Shown here: in pieces, positions 30,582-39,800 of the stretch
How the letters are laid out: every line of letters begins with the position of its first letter
Position numbering within the stretch: the first letter of the stretch is position 1
Origin: a virus
Strand: one strand, 5' to 3'
IMG/VR virus record: IMGVR_UViG_3300042563_003224
Coordinates: 1-64,000 of that record
Length of the DNA: 64,000 bases
The notes under the pieces: model-generated
The model's input: the letters and a program-made list of their open reading frames with translations, nothing else
What the model was told of the DNA's origin: nothing
Databases searched by the model: none
Made by a program: the position numbers and the translations under genes

Positions 30582-30904
30582 AGCATATATTTATCGTCAA
30601 GTGCTCCGGGTACTTTTACTACAAAAGTATCAGTATCTTCCAGATACTCACATTCGGCAACATCACCGGGATAAAAAACTATACCTTGACCTGCGGTGTA
30701 GCTCTCGCCGTTGATTCGAACCAGGCCTCTAGTAATTAGATTGATTTCTGTGGCAACTTTATGATAGTGTGGTTCACTGACCTCACCCTTGTAGTTGGTT
30801 TGAAAAGCCGCCTCGCAGGCGTCTGTTTTGTACACGGCCTTGTCAAAGGCTCCCACAAACCAACCACGGTCTCCTGCTTCACGCAGATGGAATTTCTTGG
30901 GCAT
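30578..30904 (-). CDS. Cupin-fold protein
   Basis: 108 residues. Single cupin domain: E-P-H-Y-H at 44-48 and E53 give three of the four metal ligands (H-x-H...E), with G-x-G-I-V-F-Y-P-G-D at 73-81 as motif 2. The fourth histidine is absent (E-C-E-Y around 84-87), so metal binding may be altered. The substrate is unknown. Confidence 0.65.
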   Translation of the reverse strand: MPKKFHLREAGDRGWFVGAFDKAVYKTDACEAAFQTNYKGEVSEPHYHKVATEINLITRGLVRINGESYTAGQGIVFYPGDVAECEYLEDTDTFVVKVPGALDDKYML

Positions 30905-31268
30905 GTTTATCAGCCTCCGCTTGTTGCATTTCAGCTTCTAGCTCATCTAGTATGCTGGTTAAGTATTCAGGATCTAACTGCTTCATTACTGCGGTGATGT
31001 ATTGGTCGTACCCACCAAAGTAATACTTGAAGAAACTTCGAAAATCTCTGTCGTCATTGAATGTGTTGCGTTCCACAGTCTTTTGACTCAGGTTTAAAAT
31101 CACATTGGCAAGGGCACTGCTTTTTTTATGTCCTCGGGTAATTTCTACTTTTTCATCGTACTGAAGGTTATCTTTATTGTCCATCCAACCTTTCTTAGAT
31201 GTGTTGACACCCTTACGGGGTTTCATGCCGTAAAAGGCCACTAGATAAATGTTGTTTTTATTAAACAT
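30879..31268 (-). CDS. Unknown protein downstream of clamp loader
   Basis: 129 residues. It overlaps the cupin gene by 26 bases and lies 25 bases after the clamp-loader gene. It has a helical C-terminus (I-L-D-E-L-E-A-E-M-Q-Q-A-E-A-D-K) and a charged middle. In T4 this position would hold gp62, the small clamp-loader subunit, but I see no similarity. Confidence 0.45.
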   Translation of the reverse strand: MFNKNNIYLVAFYGMKPRKGVNTSKKGWMDNKDNLQYDEKVEITRGHKKSSALANVILNLSQKTVERNTFNDDRDFRSFFKYYFGGYDQYITAVMKQLDPEYLTSILDELEAEMQQAEADKHAQEIPSA

Positions 31269-31293
31269 TGATTTTGTTTTCTTTCAAGTACAG

Positions 31294-32217
31294 TTATTTG
31301 CTAATTTGGCATAATTCGACTAAACAAGCCGAAAGATTGATCTCCGGATCAGCAACCATTGAATGGTTGACCATTCCTTTGCGTATTGCTAAAATTGCTT
31401 CGTCTTGTCCTTCGGGAGTCTTGCTCCACATCTCAAGGTTGTCGTACATCCAACGGAACATTTCGTTGATGTCTTCCACTGCGGCCTGTGTGCAAATCAC
31501 ACTACGAGCCTGTCGGATAGCACCCATCTTCATAAAGTTGACTGCTTCCAATTTCCAGTCTTTGACACCACGATCATTTTCACTGGGTCGGTTCAATGCA
31601 CCGGTTGTTGTGTTGCTCTGTAATAGATTTAAACATTTACGCAAGTCTGGGTAAGTTGCCTTGACATAGCTATCCAAGGTATCTAGATCAAATTCCTTGC
31701 CTTCTGTGACCAACACAGTTGCGGCTCTGGCAGTAAACTCAGTTACATCGCTTTTGTCAATGTGGAAACTTTGGCAACGACTGTGTAGAGCATCCATGAT
31801 TTTGTGTGGCATGTTACAAGTAAAGATAAAGCGAGCTTGACTTGCGTATGTTTCAAGTAATCCACGCATGATGCCTTGTGCCGGCGGACTCAAATAGTCG
31901 GCCTCATCCATTAGCACAACCTTGAATCGACCAAACGGCATGGTCTGCACAAAGCCTTCAACTGACTTCTTGATAAAGTCTACACCATTGTCACGACTGG
32001 CGTTGATCTGTAGCACATCAAACTCATCAATGCCCAATTCGTTAATCAACACCTTGGCCAGTGTGGTTTTACCTGTGCCTGGGCTACCACTTAACAGTAT
32101 GTGCGGTATAGTACCTTCTTGAACCCACGACTCAACAATTTGTCTTTGATTGGCGTCAGTGAATACATAATCACTGACTGTTTTGGGTCTGTATTTTTCT
32201 GTCCAAAGTTCTTGCAT
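31294..32217 (-). CDS. 44: Sliding-clamp loader large subunit, T4 gp44-like
   Basis: AAA+ ATPase that loads the gp45 clamp, 307 residues (T4 gp44 is 319). Walker A G-S-P-G-T-G-K-T is at 44-51, Walker B D-E-A-D at 104-107 and the clamp-loader S-R-C motif at 146-148. I start at M-Q-E-L-W-T-E-K-Y-R-P because a sigma70 promoter (32243-32271) and a GGAAGAAACAG ribosome binding site lie just upstream. The upstream 65-residue gene overlaps this start in another frame. Confidence 0.92.
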   Translation of the reverse strand: MQELWTEKYRPKTVSDYVFTDANQRQIVESWVQEGTIPHILLSGSPGTGKTTLAKVLINELGIDEFDVLQINASRDNGVDFIKKSVEGFVQTMPFGRFKVVLMDEADYLSPPAQGIMRGLLETYASQARFIFTCNMPHKIMDALHSRCQSFHIDKSDVTEFTARAATVLVTEGKEFDLDTLDSYVKATYPDLRKCLNLLQSNTTTGALNRPSENDRGVKDWKLEAVNFMKMGAIRQARSVICTQAAVEDINEMFRWMYDNLEMWSKTPEGQDEAILAIRKGMVNHSMVADPEINLSACLVELCQISK

Positions 32218-32368
32218 CTGTTTCTTCCACTGTTGAATTGCTATTATACACGCTCTGCGCGGTATCGTCAATGTCTTTGGCTTTATTCTTAGCAAATATA
32301 CGATCAAAATTGTTGCCAAATTCTGTTTGACTTACACTAAATGGCCTTGGGTTAGATCCTTTACTCAT
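32171..32368 (-). CDS. Small protein (M-S-K-G-S-N-P-R-P-F family)
   Basis: 65 residues. The N-terminus M-S-K-G-S-N-P-R-P-F-S-V resembles small conserved proteins of T4-like cyanophages (from memory). Its start overlaps the previous stop. Its last 47 bases overlap the clamp-loader start, and the clamp-loader promoter lies inside it. Confidence 0.55.
   Translation of the reverse strand: MSKGSNPRPFSVSQTEFGNNFDRIFAKNKAKDIDDTAQSVYNSNSTVEETDARTLDRKIQTQNSQ
32243..32271 (-). promoter_or_regulatory. Sigma70 promoter for the clamp loader (inside upstream gene)
   Basis: TTGACG-N17-TATAAT, embedded in the 65-residue gene, 25 bases before the clamp-loader ATG. Confidence 0.8.
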
Positions 32369-32594
32369 CTTTTAATATCCTTACTACTTTTTCTTTTTCT
32401 AGTTCTTCTAGCCATTCCTCTTCACCTGAGAAGGTTGAGGTTTTTGCCAGCATTGCATCTACTGCAAATTTTACACGATATAGGTCTTGTTTACAAGGCC
32501 AATTGACATAACCTGTTACATAGGGATCCGTGGCACCGCGATACATCTTTTGGCATTCGCCGATGACTTGGTTGACATTCCAGTTGATGATCAT
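32361..32594 (-). CDS. Small acidic protein, unknown
   Basis: 77 residues. W-N-V-N-Q-V-I-G-E-C-Q-K-M-Y-R begins a helical domain, ending in a charged E-E-E-W-L-E-E-L-E-K-E-K helix. It overlaps the stop of the CoA-transferase gene by 4 bases. Unknown. Confidence 0.55.
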   Translation of the reverse strand: MIINWNVNQVIGECQKMYRGATDPYVTGYVNWPCKQDLYRVKFAVDAMLAKTSTFSGEEEWLEELEKEKVVRILKDE

Positions 32595-33943
32595 AATAGT
32601 TTTACGCCTGTAATTATTTCTAGTTCATCGTGCGACATTCCGTTATGAATGTCAATGATTTTTAATCCATTTGGTGTAACTTCTAGTGTGGCTAGATCGG
32701 TATATATACGCTTTACTACACCTCGTGCGGTTACAGGATATGTGCAAGTATCCATTATTTTACTTTGACCATTTTTATCTAAATGAGTCATTAGAATATA
32801 GACATTTTTAGCATAGCGAGCCAATTCCATACTAGCGCCAGGCGCAGGCAATCGATCTGGGTCATCAGTAGCCCATCCTGCAAAATCACCATGTGTATCA
32901 ACCTGGAACGCACCTAGTAGCACATAGTCAATGCGTCCACTGGTAATCATATTAAAACTGTCTACAAAGTCAAATGCAGAAGCACCACTGTCCATGGCCA
33001 ACATAGTGCCATTGGCACCACGCCAGTGTGCGTCCGGTTCTGAGTTATCAAGTAATCTAGCTCTACCCAACATGCCTTCGCTATGTACAAGTATTTCTTT
33101 ATCTTGTTGTAGATACCTTACTGCATGCCAGGGCATACCGTAACCTAAATCAACCACACTATTGTCTGGTATATCTCGGGCCACACGCTCTGCAATGGCA
33201 GAACTTACTTCATCGTGTTCCTGTGCTTTAAGACGAACAACAACAGGTTTTTTTGATTGAACTACACTATCAACAAATATGCCGGAAGTATGTATGCTGG
33301 CAGTATCCATGGCGTCAACTATACGATCTGCTTGAACAACTGTGTGACGGGCGGCACAGGCCATATAATGACTGGGACCACGACAGGATATTTTATAACC
33401 GCAGTTACCAAATCGATCAGCAACATCAGCTGAGATAATTGCTACATCTACATGAATAGCTTCTTCGTAGATATATTTAATTCCATTGATAATTTTAAAT
33501 TCTTTTCCTATTGCATAATCAGTATCTGCACCAACGGCTGTGTAAAATCCAGCTATCCCAGCACTGGATGATCGAACTCGTTCAATCATATTTGCTTGCG
33601 GCACAACTTCAATTTCCATTTTGCCGGCAGTATATAGATTTTTTGCTATATTAGTTACCTGAGATGCCTGAGTTGCTGTATCAGTCCCGCGCAGAATTTT
33701 TGAATCGAGTTTTATTTTAGGCAAGGCACAGATAAACTTTTTAACACAGCCATTGGGTACCAGCGCCCCACCGAGTATAATAGTGTTGGCCACTACTGTT
33801 AAATTTTTAACACCTTTGCGAACTATTTCGTTGATTAATTCGTTGGGGTGTCCTATGCCCTGAAACCCCGCAACTAAAATAGTGTCACCATCTTTGATGT
33901 GCTTGAGTGCTTCTCTTGCAGATCTAAAAACCTTGTTTATCAT
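32591..33943 (-). CDS. 3-oxoacid (SCOT-type) CoA-transferase, fused A and B subunits
   Basis: A 450-residue family I CoA-transferase, swapping CoA between succinyl-CoA and a 3-oxoacid or related carboxylates. The N-terminal A half carries the G-F-Q-G-I-G-H-P loop at 26-33; the B half (about 240-450) carries the catalytic Glu in H-S-E-G-M-L-G (E289) and the hallmark L-G-A-F-Q-V-D then G-D-F-A-G-W. It is intact and full length. A metabolic enzyme of this class is unusual in a phage. It is flanked by the GroES-like and small replication-region genes, so it is well embedded. It may redirect host acyl-CoA or ketone-body metabolism. Confidence 0.9.
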   Translation of the reverse strand: MINKVFRSAREALKHIKDGDTILVAGFQGIGHPNELINEIVRKGVKNLTVVANTIILGGALVPNGCVKKFICALPKIKLDSKILRGTDTATQASQVTNIAKNLYTAGKMEIEVVPQANMIERVRSSSAGIAGFYTAVGADTDYAIGKEFKIINGIKYIYEEAIHVDVAIISADVADRFGNCGYKISCRGPSHYMACAARHTVVQADRIVDAMDTASIHTSGIFVDSVVQSKKPVVVRLKAQEHDEVSSAIAERVARDIPDNSVVDLGYGMPWHAVRYLQQDKEILVHSEGMLGRARLLDNSEPDAHWRGANGTMLAMDSGASAFDFVDSFNMITSGRIDYVLLGAFQVDTHGDFAGWATDDPDRLPAPGASMELARYAKNVYILMTHLDKNGQSKIMDTCTYPVTARGVVKRIYTDLATLEVTPNGLKIIDIHNGMSHDELEIITGVKLL

Positions 33944-33961
33944 TGTGCTTGATAATTTATG

Positions 33962-34384
33962 TTACTCAAACTGAGTTCTCGATTTGCGTTCTGCCATTAC
34001 TGCGGTGCTGACAGTATCGTCGATATCAGGCTCGTCGTCGCTGACAAAAATAATACACTTAGGATCTGCTTTACGCAGGGTAAATTCTTCACCATCGATT
34101 TCGACTTCCATGCCGCGGCTCCATCGACCGTGTTCGATAAACACCCATTGATCAACTCGAATATCAGTTTGATCTGGACCAACTGCATAAACTCGAGCCC
34201 ATCGTGGACGAATACCTTCTGTTTTACCATCGTCATTTAATAGGTAAATTCCACTACTAAGTTGGCGACCACCGAAGTTCATGTCGCGTACAATCACATG
34301 ATCATGCAGGGCTCGAATACCAGCAACTTGATTGGTTTGTTTGAATTTATTACTTGCTTGAAATAACGGTTCTTCTATTGGCAT
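33962..34384 (-). CDS. 31: Co-chaperonin, GroES/gp31-like
   Basis: 140 residues, longer than GroES (97). I-R-A-L-H-D-H-V-I-V-R-D-M at about 22-34 matches the GroES start, then S-S-G-I-Y-L-L-N-D-D (mobile-loop region) and G-I-R-P-R-W-A-R-V-Y-A-V-G-P, a pattern I associate with T4-like cyanophage gp31 analogues. T4 gp31 replaces GroES on host GroEL to fold the capsid protein. The C-terminal 25 residues are extra. It starts 1 base after the preceding stop. Confidence 0.8.
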   Translation of the reverse strand: MPIEEPLFQASNKFKQTNQVAGIRALHDHVIVRDMNFGGRQLSSGIYLLNDDGKTEGIRPRWARVYAVGPDQTDIRVDQWVFIEHGRWSRGMEVEIDGEEFTLRKADPKCIIFVSDDEPDIDDTVSTAVMAERKSRTQFE

Positions 34385-34385
34385 A

Positions 34386-34841
34386 TTAGATTCTCGCTGG
34401 TCCAACGGGTTTTCGTGGATCCTTAATTAGTTCTTGTTTGTGTACAGTGGCTGAGGCAATTGATGCGGCCAAACTACCCCGCATTTGTGGAACAGGATCG
34501 GCTGGGTTTACTACAGTTTCAATTACCTGATCGTTGTTTTCTTCGGATTGTGGCTCGGGTTGTGGCTCGGGCATAGGTGCTCCCTGTGACATTCTTGCTC
34601 CAGATTTAATTTGTTGTTGCATAATTTCGGCGGTGTTTATTTCAATTGGCACAGGAGTACTTAATTTATTATATGAATCCTGTGTTTGATTTCTTGTTTC
34701 TTTGATTCGCCCGCCGGCGCCAAGTTTATCTCCGCGGGCATTAACCTTCATATTGCCCACAGCAATAGTTTCTTCGTTGGCCACCCGTAAACTTTCAATA
34801 TCAATTTGTTTGCCTTGTGCCGTTGTGTAAACTCTACTCAT
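34386..34841 (-). CDS. Conserved T4-like protein, possible structural
   Basis: 151 residues. The N-terminus with G-K-x-I-D-I-E-S-L-R-V-A-N-E-E-T-I-A-V-G-N-M-K-V-N-A-R-G-D resembles a family seen in T4-like cyanophages. Residues 85-105 are a Pro/Glu/Gln repeat (P-E-P-Q-P-E-P-Q). It is transcribed with the GroES-like gene. Confidence 0.55.
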   Translation of the reverse strand: MSRVYTTAQGKQIDIESLRVANEETIAVGNMKVNARGDKLGAGGRIKETRNQTQDSYNKLSTPVPIEINTAEIMQQQIKSGARMSQGAPMPEPQPEPQSEENNDQVIETVVNPADPVPQMRGSLAASIASATVHKQELIKDPRKPVGPARI

Positions 34842-34862
34842 ACATTGTTCTCCTGTGTATAC

Positions 34863-35387
34863 TTATCTTAAAAATTCCTCGATGTCTAAATCATAATACA
34901 TGCTGTCTATTTTGTGTACACCAATCAAGTATAACACATAACTGGACACACTACTACCTCTTCCTAGACCCCATACCACAGTATTTTTTCTCATGGTATC
35001 TACAAAATATTTTAAGTATCTTAATAAATTAAATAAATCACGCTCTTGATATAGCATCAACTCTTTGCCAACTCGTTGTAATTTTGGATCATTATCACAT
35101 TGGTCCAGTACCCATTGTGCAATATCCAGTTGTTTATATTCTTCGGGCATGTACCAATTTTGTTGTTGCACATGGTCAAACAACTCCAAAGGCACTTGTT
35201 CTTTGTAATCCATGGGAAGGTATCGTTGTACTATGGGAAAGTCACTGTAAGTGACTTCTCTTGCTTGATTATACTGCCCTGGATCCTCAACTTGAAATCT
35301 ACTGATGTCCAAGTTGGGATTTTCGTACAGCAACTCAAATAATTCCTCAGTATCTGTATAGGCCTGACCAAATTGATTGTACTTCAT
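34863..35387 (-). CDS. Fragment resembling the DNA polymerase III alpha palm (GRGS motif)
   Basis: 174 residues. The C-terminus G-R-G-S-S-V-S-S-Y-V then Y-L-I-G-V-x-K-I-D matches the phosphate-binding palm motif of bacterial C-family polymerases (G-R-G-S-x-x-S-x-V-x-Y-L-L-G-I). The region carrying the catalytic aspartates is absent; the protein ends 25 residues later at E-E-F-L-R. It probably binds nucleotides or DNA but cannot polymerise. It overlaps the next gene by 4 bases. Confidence 0.55.
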   Translation of the reverse strand: MKYNQFGQAYTDTEELFELLYENPNLDISRFQVEDPGQYNQAREVTYSDFPIVQRYLPMDYKEQVPLELFDHVQQQNWYMPEEYKQLDIAQWVLDQCDNDPKLQRVGKELMLYQERDLFNLLRYLKYFVDTMRKNTVVWGLGRGSSVSSYVLYLIGVHKIDSMYYDLDIEEFLR

Positions 35388-35632
35388 GAGATATCAATGA
35401 TGCCTTTGAATCCTTTGCCGTTCTTGTCTGCCCGTGCTTCCATTTCTTTCATCAACTTGTCCTGTCTACGACCAAGTTCATTTTGATAGTCTTGCATGAG
35501 CATTTGGATCTGCGGAATTATTTGGCTTGGTCCAGATCGATAGGCTTGCCCCAATCGTCTGTTGAGATCATTGAATTTTTTTGCAAGCTCATCGTCGGAT
35601 ACTGTTGATAAATCTGGGGCAAGTGGGTGCAT
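35384..35632 (-). CDS. Small helical T4-like protein
   Basis: 82 residues from M-H-P-L-A-P-D-L-S. L-x-K-K-F-N-D-L-N-R-R-L and a second helix Q-M-L-M-Q-D-Y-Q-N-E-L. AGGAG precedes this ATG, so the longer frame is rejected. It has its own consensus promoter (35654-35682). Confidence 0.6.
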   Translation of the reverse strand: MHPLAPDLSTVSDDELAKKFNDLNRRLGQAYRSGPSQIIPQIQMLMQDYQNELGRRQDKLMKEMEARADKNGKGFKGIIDIS

Positions 35633-35653
35633 AGAAAAACTCCTGGTAACATT

Positions 35654-35682
35654 ATTATATAGCAATGTTGGCCAGGAGTCAA
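35654..35682 (-). promoter_or_regulatory. Sigma70 promoter ahead of the 82-residue gene
   Basis: TTGACT-N17-TATAAT, then a 21-base leader with AGGAG. It sits in the 72-base gap after the fibre-gene cluster. Confidence 0.85.
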
Positions 35683-35704
35683 ATGGTTTATACCAATTTG
35701 GCCG

Positions 35705-36811
35705 TTAACTTAGAGTGATGTTTGCCCATTTGGTGCCGTTATACACCTGTACATTACCTGTGGTATAATTGTACACCGTCATACCGCTATTGGTTGGAGC
35801 GATGGCATCGATTTGTGTTGTGGTCAAATTGGCAAACTGTATTGCACTGCTTACTGTTAAAAATCCCGTGATGTTGGTATTACCACTGGCATTGCCTACG
35901 TTGATAGTAGTGGCAGCACCAAATGCATTGACTGTGGTAGCAGTGGCATTGAACAATAATACATTAGAGGATGTAGTAACAATGTTGCCACCATTGGCAT
36001 TAACATTACCAGTGACTGTAATGCCGGTTGCGGCAAGCACAGTAGTGGTAATTAATCCACCAGCAGGAGTGCTGATGTTGCCTGCGGTAATATTTCCGGT
36101 GACATTCAAATTCTGTGATACTGTGCTATTGTTGCTAACTAGTAAATTACCTAATGTCACATTACCAATGGTTACTGTAGTAAATGCACCTGTTCCCGGT
36201 GTAACATTACCAATTGCTGTTGCTTGTAGGCCACCTGTGGTGGCTGTTGTGAATACTGCTGTGCCAGGTGTAACATTACCAATTGCAACTACTTGTAACC
36301 CTGCAACATTAGAAATATTACCACTGACACGGATATTACCATTGGCTGTGATCCAACCGCTACCGTCTGGGTCTAGGCTCAGATTGCCATTGGTCCCTGC
36401 CAGGGTAGTTATGTTGTTTGCCACAATATTACCACTGGTTGTGATATTACCAGCAACAATTTCTTGTTGATTTATAGTTATTGTGCCTGTCTCGTATATG
36501 TTACCAGTGACAATCAAGTTACCTGCAATGGTTACATTGGCTGATGCAGTTACATCTCCCAGTAAACTAGAAGTTTGATTTACAGTAAGATTTCGATCAA
36601 CATTGGCATAGAATGGGGATACATTGCCACTGGTTGAAATAACAAGTCTAATATTGTTTACTGAGTTTTGTACATCAGTTATTTCGCTTGACGCAAAACT
36701 GAAGTTGTTTAAAATATTGGTAAAATTATCTCGAAAGCCTTGACTGTCGTTGTCTTGGCCAGCAACTGGAAAGTTACCATTAATATTATTTGGGTTTATG
36801 TTTGATGACAT
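35705..36811 (-). CDS. Repetitive fibre protein, G-N-I type
   Basis: 368 residues composed of short beta repeats built on G-N-I/V-T (for example N-I-T-T-S-G-N-I-V). This fits a trimeric beta-helix tail-fibre shaft. The C-terminus N-V-Q-V-Y-N-G-T-K-W-A-N-I-T is a cap found on phage adhesins. Its ATG overlaps the stop of the 1359-residue gene by one base. The neighbours have the same repeats, so it forms a fibre cluster. Confidence 0.7.
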   Translation of the reverse strand: MSSNINPNNINGNFPVAGQDNDSQGFRDNFTNILNNFSFASSEITDVQNSVNNIRLVISTSGNVSPFYANVDRNLTVNQTSSLLGDVTASANVTIAGNLIVTGNIYETGTITINQQEIVAGNITTSGNIVANNITTLAGTNGNLSLDPDGSGWITANGNIRVSGNISNVAGLQVVAIGNVTPGTAVFTTATTGGLQATAIGNVTPGTGAFTTVTIGNVTLGNLLVSNNSTVSQNLNVTGNITAGNISTPAGGLITTTVLAATGITVTGNVNANGGNIVTTSSNVLLFNATATTVNAFGAATTINVGNASGNTNITGFLTVSSAIQFANLTTTQIDAIAPTNSGMTVYNYTTGNVQVYNGTKWANITLS

Positions 36812-39800
36812 TAGTTAAATACTCCGATCTTGGGGAACTTAATATATTTATCTCCGGAAACGGGTAACACTTCATACTTTTCCCAGTATCCAGTCTGGAA
36901 TGTCCTAGAGGGTAATACAGGTGTAATTGCTTTGTAGTAATTCCCTTGATACAGTACTTTACTATTAATATCGTATGCTACAGCCTCTACCCATGCAGTT
37001 GGTGCAGATATAATAGTTTCAGCAGGACTGTCCCGTAGATCAAAGAACTTAGTTCCATCGCCGTCAAATCTGGTTCTATTCCCACTATTCCCATTAAAGG
37101 TGATAGTACTAGGAATTCTTCTATACATAGGCACTGTAGCGTCTATGTTGGTAAACGGAATAGTTGGATCATAGGTGTATGAATCATAATCTGGGTCTGT
37201 TGTGTCTCCCCAGTCTTTGTAAAGCAAGAAACTTTGTCCATAGCTTCTACCGTCTAATACTTTGACCCGTGATCGCAATGGCACAGATTGTACAAATCCC
37301 AATCTAACATTTTCTGTGTCCGGATCTATTTGTATTTCCCATATTCCTGCTCTTTGATTTTGCACATAGTAACCTAAATAATCCCCAACTCTGATACTGA
37401 CAGTGAATGAGGAATGACTTTCTAATGTGATGACATTGTTTACTATTCTTGCAATTCTAACCCCGTTGGGTATGCCATATCCAGCAACAACATTTTCAAT
37501 TAGTTTTAATCTATCAGCAATAACTACAGGTAAAGTGTCTGCATCAACAGTGATGGTGTTGTTGGTATAATCAACTGCGGTCACAGTCAGATATGAAGTC
37601 AACTTGACAATATTATTAATTGATCCTGTACCTATTGTGGGTTTGCTAAGTGTCAACTGCAACGATAACCCAGAACCAACACCACTGGCCACAGACTGAC
37701 CTACCACTGTGGTATTATAGTCAATAAAACTATTAGGAACTATGGTTTTACCAATGTAATTGACTGCGGAGTACAGAATATAAATGTTGGTTGTACCCAC
37801 AGAAACAGGTGCCAACAATGTGGGTTCTTTGGCATCAATTAGGTATTCAGAGTACCCCGATACTACATACGAACTGTCATATCCGGTACTGTCGTAATAA
37901 GAAATATCAACAGTATCATTGATGTCTGAATAGTTACCAAGATACAAGTCAGTGTAGTATATCCAGCCATCGTCGGGATAACTTGTATTAAATCCTTCTT
38001 GTTGAGCAAAAATCAATCTATCGCCAGTTTTAAATCCGTTCACATTATCTATGCCGCCGTTGTCAAGTATGTGCTGTACTGATTTATTATTAATGCTGGC
38101 AAATGGCTGTGTGACAGCATAGTTAACTGTGTATACTGGTTTACTAAATTTTATAGCGCCAGCTGGAGTTTGTCCCCAGGCCAGGCTTGATATAGTGATG
38201 GTTGTGTCACTGTCAACAGACACAATGGTTTGTCCGTCGGTAAATCCATTGCCTGTTATTACCATGCCTGTTGATAACCCAACCGTACTGGTTAAAGTTA
38301 AACTGTAGCCGGTTACTCCGCCTGATACATAACTGTAGTAGTAAACATCATTCTGTGATAGGTAATCAAATGTTGTTTCTCTGCTGGGCAAAAATGCCTG
38401 ATTAGTAATGTCGTAATAATTGGATAATGTATTGTCTACTAGGTAACGATCAACAGTGTAGTTGATACCTGCCAATTCAATACCTCGGTCCTGCATACGA
38501 TATGCAATTTTTTTACTCTCCCCGGATTTGGTGTATGCCAGCACCAAAGCTCTTTTAAACCCTAACACACTTTTATCTTCTTGTACACTGGTCATCCAGT
38601 CTGGGATAACACCCTGTGCGCTATAACCTAAATTTTGACTGATTCGAGTTTCCATGTTGTCAAATGTGTTTGGGTTGATAATATAGTGACCCGTTCCCTG
38701 TGGATCATAATATGGATTTGCAACATGATTGATGCCACCTGACAGATTAGTTTCTAGTGTGACATCTAAATTTTCTGGATTAAACGGATCAACCACTTCG
38801 ACATAAACCACTTCATACTTGACTGCATAGTCATTGTCTGGGTCTGTGGCAATGGCCGTCTTAACTGGACCGAAGTTAATAACTTTATTGTAATGATTTT
38901 TTTGTATTGCTGAAATGTATGAACTTAAGGTACTAGGATCAACACCGGGCAATTCTAAGAAACGATATGATGATGCTTTGCCAAAATTTGGATCATCGTG
39001 GCGGTATATAGAATCAATTGGGAATAAACTAGGATCAGCCAATATACTTGTCAACAATCGTCTTTGTTCAATTGGCGGCAGAGCCTGCATGTAAAGATTT
39101 TCATATGGTTTAGCATAAAGATTGTTGATTCTTAATTTGAATGTTTTTGTATCTGCTACAGAATTATCCACCGCAGTGGCTTTGACTGTAAATGTGTATA
39201 TGTTATCAAACTTTGTTTTGTTACCGTCGATTGTGGTTGCATCTGCATCAAGTTGAAAATGTCTAAATGTTGTACGACCTGTAATTCTTCCACTTGATAA
39301 TAACTGTAAACCTTGGGGCAGACTGACTGTGGTAGCAGTCAAGTATTCTGATCCTGTGGCAGCTGATCCATCGTTGAGCGTACCATGCACAAGTTGATAA
39401 GTTACTTCTTTGCCCAGTGAGTTATATGCAACTATGCTCAACTCGCTGACACCACCATTGATGATATTTCCTGCTACAGTAGGAGTGTCCCATACAATCT
39501 GATTGTTGACATCACCCAGTACAGTCAATGAATAGACCATTGGTTCACTGACTAGATTACCACTGAAAGTTAAATTACCAGCTGGTGTACTGTTAGCACT
39601 TGATGTAATAGATACTGTGTTATTTTCTGTGTATACCCTATACACCTGTTGCCCAGTACCAAATCCATTGCCACTTATTTCCATACCAGGGCGAATACCA
39701 GCAGTATTGCTCACAATGACATTGGTATTGGGAGATACACCTCCGGCTACATAATTGGCAGTAATTAAATTAAATTGTGGTACTGTATTGGCAGCTGTCA

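Noticed and set aside
30582-30592. GATAAATA just before the 78-residue coiled-coil gene as another leaderless promoter
   Set aside because: It lies inside the end of the cupin gene and the coiled-coil gene is already coupled by an ATGA overlap, so chance is likely.
35769-36470. 233-codon plus-strand ORF in the fibre region
   Set aside because: It is a shadow of the repetitive G-N-I/T codon pattern of the minus-strand fibre gene; no ribosome binding site or domain.
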